Source: Microbacterium sp. MPKO10 (GTDB taxonomy: Bacteria > Actinomycetota > Actinomycetes > Actinomycetales > Microbacteriaceae). From it: DNA of 64,000 bases. The DNA is taken from positions 1-64,000 of the forward strand of contig NZ_JAPCHX010000008.1 in NCBI RefSeq assembly GCF_026107415.2, in the 5' to 3' direction. The notes beneath the pieces are model-generated. The model did no database searches and was not told the origin of the DNA. It was given only the letters and a program-made list of their open reading frames with translations. Below are positions 1-8,108 of the stretch, in pieces (the stretch's first letter is position 1; every line of letters starts with the position of its first letter). A program made the position numbers and the translations under genes.

Positions 1-1
1 A

Positions 2-679
2 CACACTGTCGGGCTGCGCGCCGATGGAACAGTTGTGGCGACCGGATGGAACGGCGACGGGCAGTGCGACGTAACCGATTGGAACACCGTGGTGACCATC
101 GCTGCCGGGTGGCGTCGCACCCTCGGGGTGCTGGCAGACGGCACCGTGAACGCCGTCGGGCGGCGCAGCGAAGGAGCAGGCGAGATCGGCCAGTGGCGCG
201 ACATCATCGCCGTGGCTGCCGGGGACTGGCACTCCGTCGGTCTACATGACGACGGAACCGTGGTGGCAACGGGCAACAACAATCGCGGTCAATGCGATGT
301 CGCGCACTGGCGACGCGTTCGCGGCATCGCCGCGGGTTACCTGCACACCGCCGCCGTCACTCACGACGGGGAGGTGCTCACCACCGGCGACGTTCGCGGC
401 GGCCTCGACGAGGCCGCCCACTGGCAGGACATTCTCGCCATAGCCGCTGGTAGCCGACACACCCTCGGCGTCGATGCTCGCGGCCGAGTCTGGGCTGCGG
501 GAGATAACAGCCAAAGACAATGCGACGTGTCGTCGTGGTGTGACGTAGTCGCCGTTGCCGCTGGAGCTGAACACAGCCTTGGCCTACGGGCAGATGGAAC
601 GGTTCTGTCGACGGGCAGCAATAACGATGGCCAGTGTTCGGTTGAGGAATGGCAACTCGAGACCAGCGGTGTCGCCTGA
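2..679 (+). CDS. RCC1-like repeat protein, C-terminal part (5' end outside window)
   Basis: The reading frame is open from the window edge, so the true start lies upstream. The visible part consists of about six tandem 38-residue repeats with the pattern H-T-x-G-L-x-x-D-G-T-V-x-A-T-G, then G-Q-C-D-V, W and an I-A-A-G turn. This is the RCC1/BNR-like beta-propeller signature, although 38 residues is shorter than the classical RCC1 blade. The last repeat ends in W-x-L-E-T-S-G-V-A and the stop. Bacterial proteins of this kind are usually secreted or interaction scaffolds; no specific function can be assigned. The stop overlaps the ATG of the decayed transposase that follows (TGATG). Confidence 0.8.
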   Translation, partial: HTVGLRADGTVVATGWNGDGQCDVTDWNTVVTIAAGWRRTLGVLADGTVNAVGRRSEGAGEIGQWRDIIAVAAGDWHSVGLHDDGTVVATGNNNRGQCDVAHWRRVRGIAAGYLHTAAVTHDGEVLTTGDVRGGLDEAAHWQDILAIAAGSRHTLGVDARGRVWAAGDNSQRQCDVSSWCDVVAVAAGAEHSLGLRADGTVLSTGSNNDGQCSVEEWQLETSGVA

Positions 680-1003
680 TGCACCCGAACGCAGCACTCA
701 CGCCACACCATCGCCTCAAAGTCGCGCGCCTGGTCGTAGACGGGCCTGGCCGACCAGCGAGGTTATCTTTCGCACCGGCCGCGGAGCAAGGGGAAGGTCC
801 AGAGGCTCCACCGCGCCACGGCCAACGGGTGGAGCTACGCCCGCTGCTACCGCAGCGAACAGGAAGGCCGCGACGCCTTGGAGACCTGGCTGCGCCAGCA
901 CGACCAGCTTCGTCCGCATGCGATTTGGGTCAATCAGCTGCCCTTCTCACGGTTGACCACGGTTCCCGGTCAGTACATCGCGTTGCTGGCGCACTCCTGG
1001 TAG
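679..1003 (+). pseudogene. Decayed IS481-family transposase remnant
   Basis: Two pieces of an IS481-type transposase lie in different frames. The N-terminal piece starts at 679 and reads N-A-A-L-T-P-H-H-R-L-K-V-A-R-L-V-V-D-G; a frameshift follows, after which W-P-T-S-E-V continues the helix-turn-helix. From 785 to the stop at 1001-1003 the frame reads K-G-K-V-Q-R-L-H-R-A-T, then Y-A-R-C-Y-R-S-E-Q-E and finally S-R-L-T-T-V-P-G-Q-Y, which is the characteristic C-terminus of the family. The middle of the protein, including the DDE catalytic core, is missing. I assign the family from these motifs from memory; terminal inverted repeats were not identified. Confidence 0.75.
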
Positions 1004-1054
1004 CGCTTCAAGCTGTGTTGCTTGTGCGTTACTGGTCTCGGGGCCGCCGCGGTC

Positions 1055-2638
1055 TTAAGATCGCGGCCCGATATCTCGCCCGTCATCGGGTGGGTCGTGA
1101 TCTTTGTTGACGCGCCCGTCGGCGAACCGGCTTCTTCCGTTTTCTGGCGTGCTTGTCGCGTTCCCGAGCGCACTTCCCCGGTCCCGTGTACTCGTTGTCC
1201 CACTGCTGGATGCACGCGTCCCGTTGCCGACGCCATCGCGGGGTGCTTTGCGTCTGCCGAGGTAGCGGCGGTTCACATACCACCCCGGCGGAACCAGTTG
1301 CGGATGCTCGTTGTCGTCGCGGGTGATGGTCCAGTCGTCATGGTCGAGTAACCGGTGGTGATACCAACAGACTAAAACGCCGTTGGGAAGGTCTGTGGGT
1401 CCGCCGTCTTCCCACCTCAGGATGTGATGGGCTTCGCACATCCACACGGGGACATTGCAGTCGTCGACAACACAGGTGGTGCCATCGCGGGCGATCAACG
1501 CGAGACGCTGCTTCGCGGTGAAGAACCGTGTCGCGCCTCCGAGGTTGAGCACGTCACCGTGCTCGTCAATCGTGACATCGTGCGTGTCGCCATCGCACTG
1601 CATCTGCTTCACGAAGCTCATGGGTAACGGTGCTGGTGTTCCCGGTGACCAGGCGGCCCCGGTGTCGTTGTCCACGTTCTCCGTTGTTGTCGTGACGAGC
1701 ACGGTTGGTCCGCGACCGTGTAGTTGTGGTGTGTTCTTTTGTTTGCCGATGCCGGCGATCATTGCCGTGAATACATCAGCACGCTCCTGCGACCGCGACC
1801 TCTCTTCAGCAGGCTCGTGTTTACTCGCAAGCTCCTCGGTGTGCAGGAACGTCGGAGAGGTCCTCTTCGACATCACCGCGTCGAACACCGGTGTCACCTG
1901 TGCTGCTTGTTCTGGTGAGAGCACACCCGTGATCTTCATGCTGCCGTCGTCCAAATGTTTGAACACAAGAGTGCGGGCAGCGTGCAACTCATCAGCTGAC
2001 GGTTTCACACCGTCAGGATCCAAAACGGTGACAAACGCGCGTGCCTGCACCCGTACCCCGTCTGCTGTATGGGGTGCCTCTCCATACGCACCGGTGGCGT
2101 TGCCGATCAGTTTCGCTTCCGCCCAATCCATCTGCTCCGGCGCCACACGCGACAGAACAGGCCCCAAGACCGATGTGATCGCTTCGGCCACATCCAAACC
2201 GATCGTGCCCTCCGCGAGTGCCTCCGCGGTTTGAACGAATACCGGGTCCAACGGCAACCCGGTATCTGACAGGCGCGGTGTCGTCTGTTTCGCCACCCGA
2301 GTGAACCGGTGAGCGGCGGAGTTCTTCACCCCGGTGATCTTCTCAAACAGACCGGTCGGGCCCTTCGCACCATGAGACGCAGCCAACCCCGAGAATCCGG
2401 CATCCACATCAGAACGGCGAGCAATGTCGCCAACGTTGCCGACTTGCTGACCCTCCACCACACGGGCAACGTTGCCCAGCAAACCGACATACGTCAGCAG
2501 AACATCCGAGGACAGTTTTGCCGGGTCTACCGACACGAGGTTCGCCGCTGCCGAAAGCGTCTCTTCTGCGGCACGGACAGCGGCAGCATCCGGACCCTCA
2601 TCCGGGTCGAATGCCGCTGCCGCCGCTGTGTTTCGCAT
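1055..2638 (-). CDS. DUF222 and HNH endonuclease domain protein
   Basis: A 527-residue protein with an alanine-rich N-terminus, a DUF222-type helical region (roughly residues 40-300) and a C-terminal HNH nuclease module. The module shows C-V-V-D-D-C, E-A-H-H-I, W-x-x-G-G-x-T, then N-G-V-L-V-C-W-Y-H-H, so both the zinc-binding cysteines and the catalytic histidines are present. Such proteins occur in multiple copies in actinobacteria, and their role is unsettled (mobile-element-like or phage-related nuclease). I prefer the ATG at 2638 over a TTG six bases upstream. No clear Shine-Dalgarno sequence precedes it, so it may be leaderless. Its upstream region carries the DnaA-box cluster. Confidence 0.85.
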   Translation of the reverse strand: MRNTAAAAAFDPDEGPDAAAVRAAEETLSAAANLVSVDPAKLSSDVLLTYVGLLGNVARVVEGQQVGNVGDIARRSDVDAGFSGLAASHGAKGPTGLFEKITGVKNSAAHRFTRVAKQTTPRLSDTGLPLDPVFVQTAEALAEGTIGLDVAEAITSVLGPVLSRVAPEQMDWAEAKLIGNATGAYGEAPHTADGVRVQARAFVTVLDPDGVKPSADELHAARTLVFKHLDDGSMKITGVLSPEQAAQVTPVFDAVMSKRTSPTFLHTEELASKHEPAEERSRSQERADVFTAMIAGIGKQKNTPQLHGRGPTVLVTTTTENVDNDTGAAWSPGTPAPLPMSFVKQMQCDGDTHDVTIDEHGDVLNLGGATRFFTAKQRLALIARDGTTCVVDDCNVPVWMCEAHHILRWEDGGPTDLPNGVLVCWYHHRLLDHDDWTITRDDNEHPQLVPPGWYVNRRYLGRRKAPRDGVGNGTRASSSGTTSTRDRGSALGNATSTPENGRSRFADGRVNKDHDPPDDGRDIGPRS

Positions 2639-2688
2639 GATCAAATTATCGCATCAGCCACCGACATAGATTCGAAAAACGGACTCCT

Positions 2689-3067
2689 TGTGGATAACTT
2701 AGCATCGAAGACAAATACGAATTTAACTGTGGATAACTGCCGCCGACCCGCCACCGGCTCTCCATAGTGACTGCTCTTCGCAGCGGTACACATCGTGCGA
2801 CTTGATCTCCGCGACCAACTCGAGAATCGCATCCGACGCCGCAGCACCATGACGAGCAGAAAACTTCAGCGGACCGTTGTTCACAGCGGAAGCCGCAGTG
2901 CTCGTTATCCACAGTTGACGAGGTACGTCTCCACGGCCTGCGTGGCCACTGCCAAGATCGTCGCATGCCCAAATTATCCCGCGATCCACCGACATCCTCA
3001 CCATCAGAATCCCCGGTCACGCCACAATACTGTGGATAACACCGAAGACACACATGCCTGTGGACAA
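2689..3067. promoter_or_regulatory. Cluster of five DnaA-box-like 9-mers
   Basis: Four exact copies of TTATCCACA (either strand) lie at 2689-2697, 2728-2736, 2905-2913 and 3031-3039. One TTGTCCACA, the variant common in actinobacterial origins, lies at 3059-3067. An exact 9-mer is expected about once per 130 kb on both strands, so the cluster is not random. There is no dnaA, dnaN or replication initiator gene nearby. A DnaA-titration or regulatory site upstream of the HNH gene is therefore more likely than the chromosomal origin. The remainder of 2639-3224 holds no convincing gene; a 93-codon minus-strand frame at 2723-3004 is unrecognised. Confidence 0.7.
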
Positions 3068-3224
3068 CTAGTCAGCAGCAGAGTTCGGCGGGGGCTGAGA
3101 GCGCAGGGCATACGGCACACGTTGCAGAGTGGCATCCAGAAGAGAACCGAGGCAGCCCGCGACCGTCGACGCCACGTGCGCCGCTTACCCGGCCTGGCAG
3201 CGGCGCACACAGGTCACCGCTAGA

Positions 3225-4187
3225 TCAGCCCTTCAGGCCCGACTGCGCGAGACCCTGCACAAATTGCTTCTGCGCGATAAGGAAGACAGCCAACACAGGC
3301 AGCACGGTCAGCGTGGTCGCCGCCAACTGCACATTCCACATCGGCCCGCCATACGCATCGACGTACTGGGTCAGAGCCTGCGGCAGTGTGAACATCTTCT
3401 TGCTCGACAGATACACGATCGGCTCGAGGTAGAGGTTCCACGACTTCAAGAATGTGAAGATCGCCACCGCGGCGAGCGCCGACCTCGAAAGCGGGAATGC
3501 TATGCGCCAGAAGATGCCCCAGCGCCCTAGCCCGTCCATGCGCCCAGCCTCTTCAAGCTCACCAGGCAGCCCCAGAAAGAACTGCCGCATGATGAACACA
3601 GCGAGCACAGCTGGCGCCCCGAAGATCGGAATCACGATCAAAGGCCAGTGGGTATTGATGAGCCCCAGCTCGTTGACGAACCGAAAGAGTGGCACGATCG
3701 TCACTTCCGAGGGCACGAGCAAACCAACGAGCACGATCAGGAACAGGATGTTGACGCCGGGGAATCGAATGCGCGCGAACGCGTACCCGGCCATCGCTGC
3801 GAAGAGCATCGTTCCGATCGTGACGATCGCCGCGATGTAGAGGCTGTTCCAGTACTGCTGCGCAAAGGGCTGCAGGCGGAACACCTCCCCGTACGCGTCG
3901 AAGCTCGGGTCGGTCGGCCAGAGAGTCGGCACCTTGGCAAGAATCTCGCTCATCGGCTTCAGGCTCGATGTCGCCATCCACAGAGTCGGAAAGATGAATG
4001 GGATGCTGATGACAGCCAGCACCACGACGAGCGCTGCCCTTCCCCAACGCCGCTTCTGCACGCCACTGCCCGTGACCGCCCGCAGTGGGGCGCTTCTTCG
4101 ACCCGAGCCAGTGGACGAACTCTGCGAGGTTCCCGTTGAAGGCTCGGTCACGCGAGAATGCTGTGCCGTTTCGGTCTCAGTTTTCAT
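3225..4187 (-). CDS. CUT1 carbohydrate ABC transporter permease, MalG-like
   Basis: A 320-residue inner-membrane permease with a polar N-terminal tail of about 45 residues followed by six predicted membrane segments. The cytoplasmic EAA loop reads E-L-E-E-A-G-R-M-D-G and docks the ATPase in this family. The protein ends in L-A-Q-S-G-L-K-G, typical of MalG-type permeases. It is the last gene of the LacI-led operon and overlaps the upstream permease by 11 nt, indicating translational coupling. No ATPase is encoded in the operon; such actinobacterial CUT1 systems usually borrow a shared MsiK-type ATPase. The substrate is unknown. Confidence 0.93.
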   Translation of the reverse strand: MKTETETAQHSRVTEPSTGTSQSSSTGSGRRSAPLRAVTGSGVQKRRWGRAALVVVLAVISIPFIFPTLWMATSSLKPMSEILAKVPTLWPTDPSFDAYGEVFRLQPFAQQYWNSLYIAAIVTIGTMLFAAMAGYAFARIRFPGVNILFLIVLVGLLVPSEVTIVPLFRFVNELGLINTHWPLIVIPIFGAPAVLAVFIMRQFFLGLPGELEEAGRMDGLGRWGIFWRIAFPLSRSALAAVAIFTFLKSWNLYLEPIVYLSSKKMFTLPQALTQYVDAYGGPMWNVQLAATTLTVLPVLAVFLIAQKQFVQGLAQSGLKG

Positions 4188-5130
4188 TGAAGACCCACCT
4201 CTTTCGGGTCTGCCACTGGAGCAGGGTCAGAATCAGCACGATGATGAACAGCAGCACCGAGACGGCGCTCGCATAGCCGAAGTCGTTGAACTGGAACGCC
4301 TGCTGATACAGGTAGTAAACAAGCACTGTCGTCGAGTTGCCCGGGCCGCCCTGCGTCAGAACGTCAATCTGAGCGAACACTTCGAGAGAACCCACGATCG
4401 TGAGGATCGACACGAGAAGGATCGTCGGGCTGATCATCGGCACGGTAATCGACCAGAAGCGACGCCAGGCACGCGCGCCGTCGATGCGCGCTGCTTCCAT
4501 CAGCTCTTCTGGAACGCCTTGCAGTGCAGCGAGGAAGAGAATCATGTTCATTCCGACGTTCTTGAACACCTGCACGACGATCACGGCGAGCATGGCAGTG
4601 AAGTCGCCGCGCAGCCAGTTCGGTCCGTGGATACCCAGGAGGTTGAGAAAGCCGTTGATGCCGCCGTCCGCCTGAAGCAGGAAGCTCCACACGATCGTCC
4701 AGGCGACGAGGGAGACGACGACGGGCGAGAAGAAGAACGTACGAAACGTAGTGGTGCCGGGAAGCTTCTGGTTGAGCATCACGGCAAGGAACAGGGCGAG
4801 CGCGATGTTCAGAATGACGAGACCGATCGAGAACCAGAGGCTGGCCAGCAGCGAATCGTGCAGGCCCTGGTCTGACAGCATCCTCTCGTAATTCTCGCCG
4901 CCGGCGAATGTGAACGTATTGGCGAGCACGTTCCAGTCGTGAAGCGAGTACCAGAACACCGTGACGAGAGGCACGATGACAAAGGCGAGCGAGCCCAGCA
5001 CGACGGGGGCGACCATCGTGTACCCGACGATCCAATCGCCGCGCGTTGCCGCGGAGCGACGGGGGCGCTTGCCGCGCCCTCGCCGCTTCGCAGTATCGCC
5101 CGCCAGCACTGCGGCGGTTGTAGTGACCAT
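4177..5130 (-). CDS. CUT1 carbohydrate ABC transporter permease, MalF/UgpA-like
   Basis: A 317-residue permease with a short basic N-terminus (K-R-R-G-R-G-K-R-P-R-R), six predicted membrane helices and the EAA loop E-L-M-E-A-A-R-I-D-G-A. The conserved Q-x-x-x-x-x-T-Q-G-G-P-G segment of this family is present near residue 260. It starts six bases after the end of the solute-binding protein gene and overlaps the partner permease by 11 nt. Together with the lipoprotein it forms the membrane part of the importer. Confidence 0.93.
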   Translation of the reverse strand: MVTTTAAVLAGDTAKRRGRGKRPRRSAATRGDWIVGYTMVAPVVLGSLAFVIVPLVTVFWYSLHDWNVLANTFTFAGGENYERMLSDQGLHDSLLASLWFSIGLVILNIALALFLAVMLNQKLPGTTTFRTFFFSPVVVSLVAWTIVWSFLLQADGGINGFLNLLGIHGPNWLRGDFTAMLAVIVVQVFKNVGMNMILFLAALQGVPEELMEAARIDGARAWRRFWSITVPMISPTILLVSILTIVGSLEVFAQIDVLTQGGPGNSTTVLVYYLYQQAFQFNDFGYASAVSVLLFIIVLILTLLQWQTRKRWVFNEN

Positions 5131-5136
5131 GCTGCG

Positions 5137-6444
5137 TCAGCCCTCCAGCAACGGCTCGATCGCCGAGCAGGTGTCGCTGAGCACCGACGAGACATCGGCA
5201 TCCGCCGTCCACAAGTCATCGAGTTGCTGCCGCACGGCGTCTTGCAGCTTGGCGAAGTTCTTGTGCGTCGGCTTCGTCGTTGCATCTTTGATGCCCTCGA
5301 CAACCACGTTCTGCAGCTGCTCTTCGCTGAGCTTCGGGTTTGCTTCTGCCAGTGTCTCGGCGTTCAGCAGCGACTCGCGCGGCGGCGGGAAGTAGGTCGC
5401 GAGCTTCTCTGCGTTCTCTGGGTTCGTGAAGTACGCGAGGAAGTCGGCGGCAATTGTCGGGTGTGCTGCATTCGCGAAGACGCCGATGCCTGCCTGGCCG
5501 ATCACGTTCTGCTGGCCCTCGGGCCCAGCGGGAAGCGGCACAAGATCCCAGCCGAACGAGTCGTCAAGTGATGACGCACGGCTGATCTGGGTGATCGTCA
5601 TCGCGGCATCGCCCGCAAAGAAGTCGGCTGTCGTTCCCGGCTTCGGCATCGCCCCTTGCTCGAAGATTGCGTCGTGAATCCACGTCATGACGTCGGTCAT
5701 CGCCGGGTCGGCGAACGTGCAGGTCTGACCGTCTGCGCTCCAGGGAGCGGCATCCCAGCCACCCCAGACCGATGCGAGAACCTCCCACGCCTTGAAATCG
5801 AAGTCGCGAACGACGAGACCTTCCTTGCCCGAGGTCTCGGCAGCAGCCGCCGACATGTCGCGCGCTGCATCGAATGTCCAGTCGCCCGACTCAACGAGGT
5901 CTGCCGGGTTCGGCTGCCCAGCCGCTTCAAGCTGGTCGGTGTTGACGAACATGGCGAACGGACTGTTCGAGAACGGGTAGGCATAGAGCCCGTCGTCCTT
6001 CTGCCACAGCTCGAGCGACGAGTCCATGAGGTCGTCGTAGTCGTAGCCGTCTGTGTCTTTCAACGTTGGCGCGATGTCTGTCAGTGCGCCGCTGGCGACG
6101 AACTCGGGAGCGTACGATTCGAGAATCCACGCCAGGTCGGGGGCATTGTCACCCGCGAGCTGCGTGGTGAGCGTCGTGGTGTAGTCCTCGAACGGAATCG
6201 GTTCGAACTTCACCGACGATACGAGGTCCGGGTTCTCGTCAACGTAGGCGTCGGCGATCTCCTGAAAGAGCGCCAGCTGTGCTTCGTCTGCCGTCCAGAC
6301 CGTCATGCGCAGATCGACGGGTCCGTCCGCCGACTCCGCATCGGTGCCGGAGCCGCTGCATCCCGACAGGGCGAGCGCAGTGGCGGCGATGCCAGCGCTG
6401 ACCGCGAGGGGAACGCGCCGTCGGCGCGAGCGCGGGTTGCTCAT
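5137..6444 (-). CDS. Sugar ABC transporter substrate-binding lipoprotein
   Basis: A 435-residue extracellular solute-binding protein (family 1 type). The N-terminus has an arginine-rich n-region, a hydrophobic stretch and a lipobox L-S-G-C with the lipidated Cys at residue 29, followed by a Ser/Gly linker. The mature part shows the usual layout with many Trp and acidic residues expected in a carbohydrate-binding cleft. It is placed between the FAD oxidoreductase and the two permeases. It should capture the sugar or sugar-like ligand whose oxidation the neighbouring flavoenzyme may perform; that link is inference from context. Confidence 0.93.
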   Translation of the reverse strand: MSNPRSRRRRVPLAVSAGIAATALALSGCSGSGTDAESADGPVDLRMTVWTADEAQLALFQEIADAYVDENPDLVSSVKFEPIPFEDYTTTLTTQLAGDNAPDLAWILESYAPEFVASGALTDIAPTLKDTDGYDYDDLMDSSLELWQKDDGLYAYPFSNSPFAMFVNTDQLEAAGQPNPADLVESGDWTFDAARDMSAAAAETSGKEGLVVRDFDFKAWEVLASVWGGWDAAPWSADGQTCTFADPAMTDVMTWIHDAIFEQGAMPKPGTTADFFAGDAAMTITQISRASSLDDSFGWDLVPLPAGPEGQQNVIGQAGIGVFANAAHPTIAADFLAYFTNPENAEKLATYFPPPRESLLNAETLAEANPKLSEEQLQNVVVEGIKDATTKPTHKNFAKLQDAVRQQLDDLWTADADVSSVLSDTCSAIEPLLEG

Positions 6445-6482
6445 GATCTCTCCTTCTCTTGGTGTGCTGCTTAATTGGGGCT

Positions 6483-8108
6483 TCAGTAGGCGTAGGTGCG
6501 ACCCTCAGGCCAGTGCCGCTCGACGCCTGCCGCATCGAGCTCTGCCTGGTACTCCGTCAGCTGCGAGGAGTCGGCGTGCACGGCGTGCGGTGATGTCTTC
6601 TGATCGAGGCAGTATGCGGCGAGGTGCCCCGCTGCCTCGCCGATGTTCCATTCGACAGGATGCAGCCGGTAGCAGCCATTGGTGATGTGCGTCGTGCCGA
6701 TGTTCTTATTGGCGGCGAGCAGGTTCGTCGTACGCTGCGGAATGAGCGCACCGAGCGGAATCTCGAAGGGCGTGGAGGCCACGTCGATGTACGTGTCGCC
6801 ACCCGTCGACGGGTGCAGATCGATACGGTACATGCCGACTCCGACCGAGTCGGCATAGTGCGTCGCGCCGGCGTCACCGCGCACGGCATACGACACATCG
6901 TTCTCGGTGACCGTCGTCAGCGCTCGGATGCGCCGCGATTCACGGTGATACGGAGCCTGTGCGAGGCCATCGCTCGACCCCATGACGTCGGGGCGCAGGC
7001 GCAGCCCGGGGAACCCTGTTCCGCCGTCAGCGCGCGGCGCCTCAGTCTGCATCCAATACAGCATCGAAAGGCTCAGCTCGCGCGCTTTGGCGTAGTGCTC
7101 AAGCTCCACATCGCGCGGCGCATCGAGAACGGGCGCGACGAAGTAGTCGATGCTGGGCCAGTTCACCAAGCAGATGTCGCTGGAGTAGAAGCCCGATTCG
7201 AAAAGGTCGCGAGCGGCGATGCGGCGGAAGTACCAGAGGTTCTTGTCGCCGGCGTTGCGCGACTGGTCGGCGTCGACGGCGAGCGCGTCGTCTCCCGGGT
7301 TCGGCTCGAAAGCGCGCGTGTCGATCTCGAGTGTGCGCGGGTTCGGCGCTGTCCACGACAGCATCCTGTTCCCCTGCCATGCCTCGGGCGTGTACTCGCG
7401 CCAAAAGTCGTAGTTCTCGGGGCGTTCGATCGTGTGGTCGCCCTCGACATGCTCGACAGCGAAGCAGACGCTGAGCGCTTGGACGTTATCGGGCTGCGCT
7501 ACCTCGGGGGCACTGGGCTCGCCTGTCTCGGCGCGAGATTCGAACCCTGTGACGTACGCCGTGCCGGTGAGCGGAAGCAGTTCGCCTGTCTCGGTGGCAT
7601 CGATCACGTAATCGGCGTGCACGGTAATGCTCGGCCCGCCGATCTCGGAGTCGAGCGTGACAGATGTGACGCGGTCGCCGTCGGTTACCGCGTCGACAGG
7701 GCGCATCCGCTCAAGCAGGCGCACGCTGCCGTTCGACCGGTACGGGGCGAGCATCTCTTCGAGCACGCCGACGGCGATCTTCGGCTCGTGGCACAGCTTC
7801 GACACCCACCCGGCGCCGGGGTTCAGCTCGTCTTTGGCGCGGGCGTCGTCGGTCAGCGGGTAACGACGGCGATACACGTCGCGGATGCCGTCACGCAGCG
7901 CGCGGTAACGGGCGGTGATACCGAATGACTCCACCCACGGATGCTCATCCGGCGGCACGGCCTGTGCGGTCAGCTGCCCGCCGATCCAGGGATATTCCTC
8001 GGTCAGCACCACTTTCGCTCCGCGGTCGGCCGCTGCAAGAGCTGCGGCGACGCCGCCAAGCCCTGCTCCGACGATGAGGATCTCGGTCGAAAGTTCACGC
8101 GTTGTCAC
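6483..8108 (-). CDS. FAD-dependent oxidoreductase (PF12831-type)
   Basis: A 541-residue flavoprotein. Residues 9-30 form the Rossmann dinucleotide fold with G-A-G-L-G-G and an acidic end of strand two (L-T-E-E), followed by Y-P-W-I-G-G-Q-L, typical of PF12831 oxidoreductases. The C-terminal N-K-N-I-G-T-T-H-I segment fits the second FAD-contacting region. I chose the GTG at 8108 because a good GAAGGA ribosome site precedes it by seven bases; the frame is open further upstream but would run through the LacI gene. It overlaps the LacI stop by 14 nt. It is the first enzyme of a sugar-importer operon, so a carbohydrate-derived substrate is likely but unproven. Confidence 0.88.
   Translation of the reverse strand: MTTRELSTEILIVGAGLGGVAAALAAADRGAKVVLTEEYPWIGGQLTAQAVPPDEHPWVESFGITARYRALRDGIRDVYRRRYPLTDDARAKDELNPGAGWVSKLCHEPKIAVGVLEEMLAPYRSNGSVRLLERMRPVDAVTDGDRVTSVTLDSEIGGPSITVHADYVIDATETGELLPLTGTAYVTGFESRAETGEPSAPEVAQPDNVQALSVCFAVEHVEGDHTIERPENYDFWREYTPEAWQGNRMLSWTAPNPRTLEIDTRAFEPNPGDDALAVDADQSRNAGDKNLWYFRRIAARDLFESGFYSSDICLVNWPSIDYFVAPVLDAPRDVELEHYAKARELSLSMLYWMQTEAPRADGGTGFPGLRLRPDVMGSSDGLAQAPYHRESRRIRALTTVTENDVSYAVRGDAGATHYADSVGVGMYRIDLHPSTGGDTYIDVASTPFEIPLGALIPQRTTNLLAANKNIGTTHITNGCYRLHPVEWNIGEAAGHLAAYCLDQKTSPHAVHADSSQLTEYQAELDAAGVERHWPEGRTYAY

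Noticed and set aside
2646-3053. Minus-strand frames over the DnaA-box region, possible small gene
   Set aside because: Cys/Arg-rich translation with no recognisable domain; the frames run through the repeated 9-mers and differ in character from neighbouring genes.
2639-3224. Chromosomal origin of replication
   Set aside because: No dnaA, dnaN, recF or gyr genes nearby and no clear AT-rich unwinding element; the box cluster alone is not sufficient.
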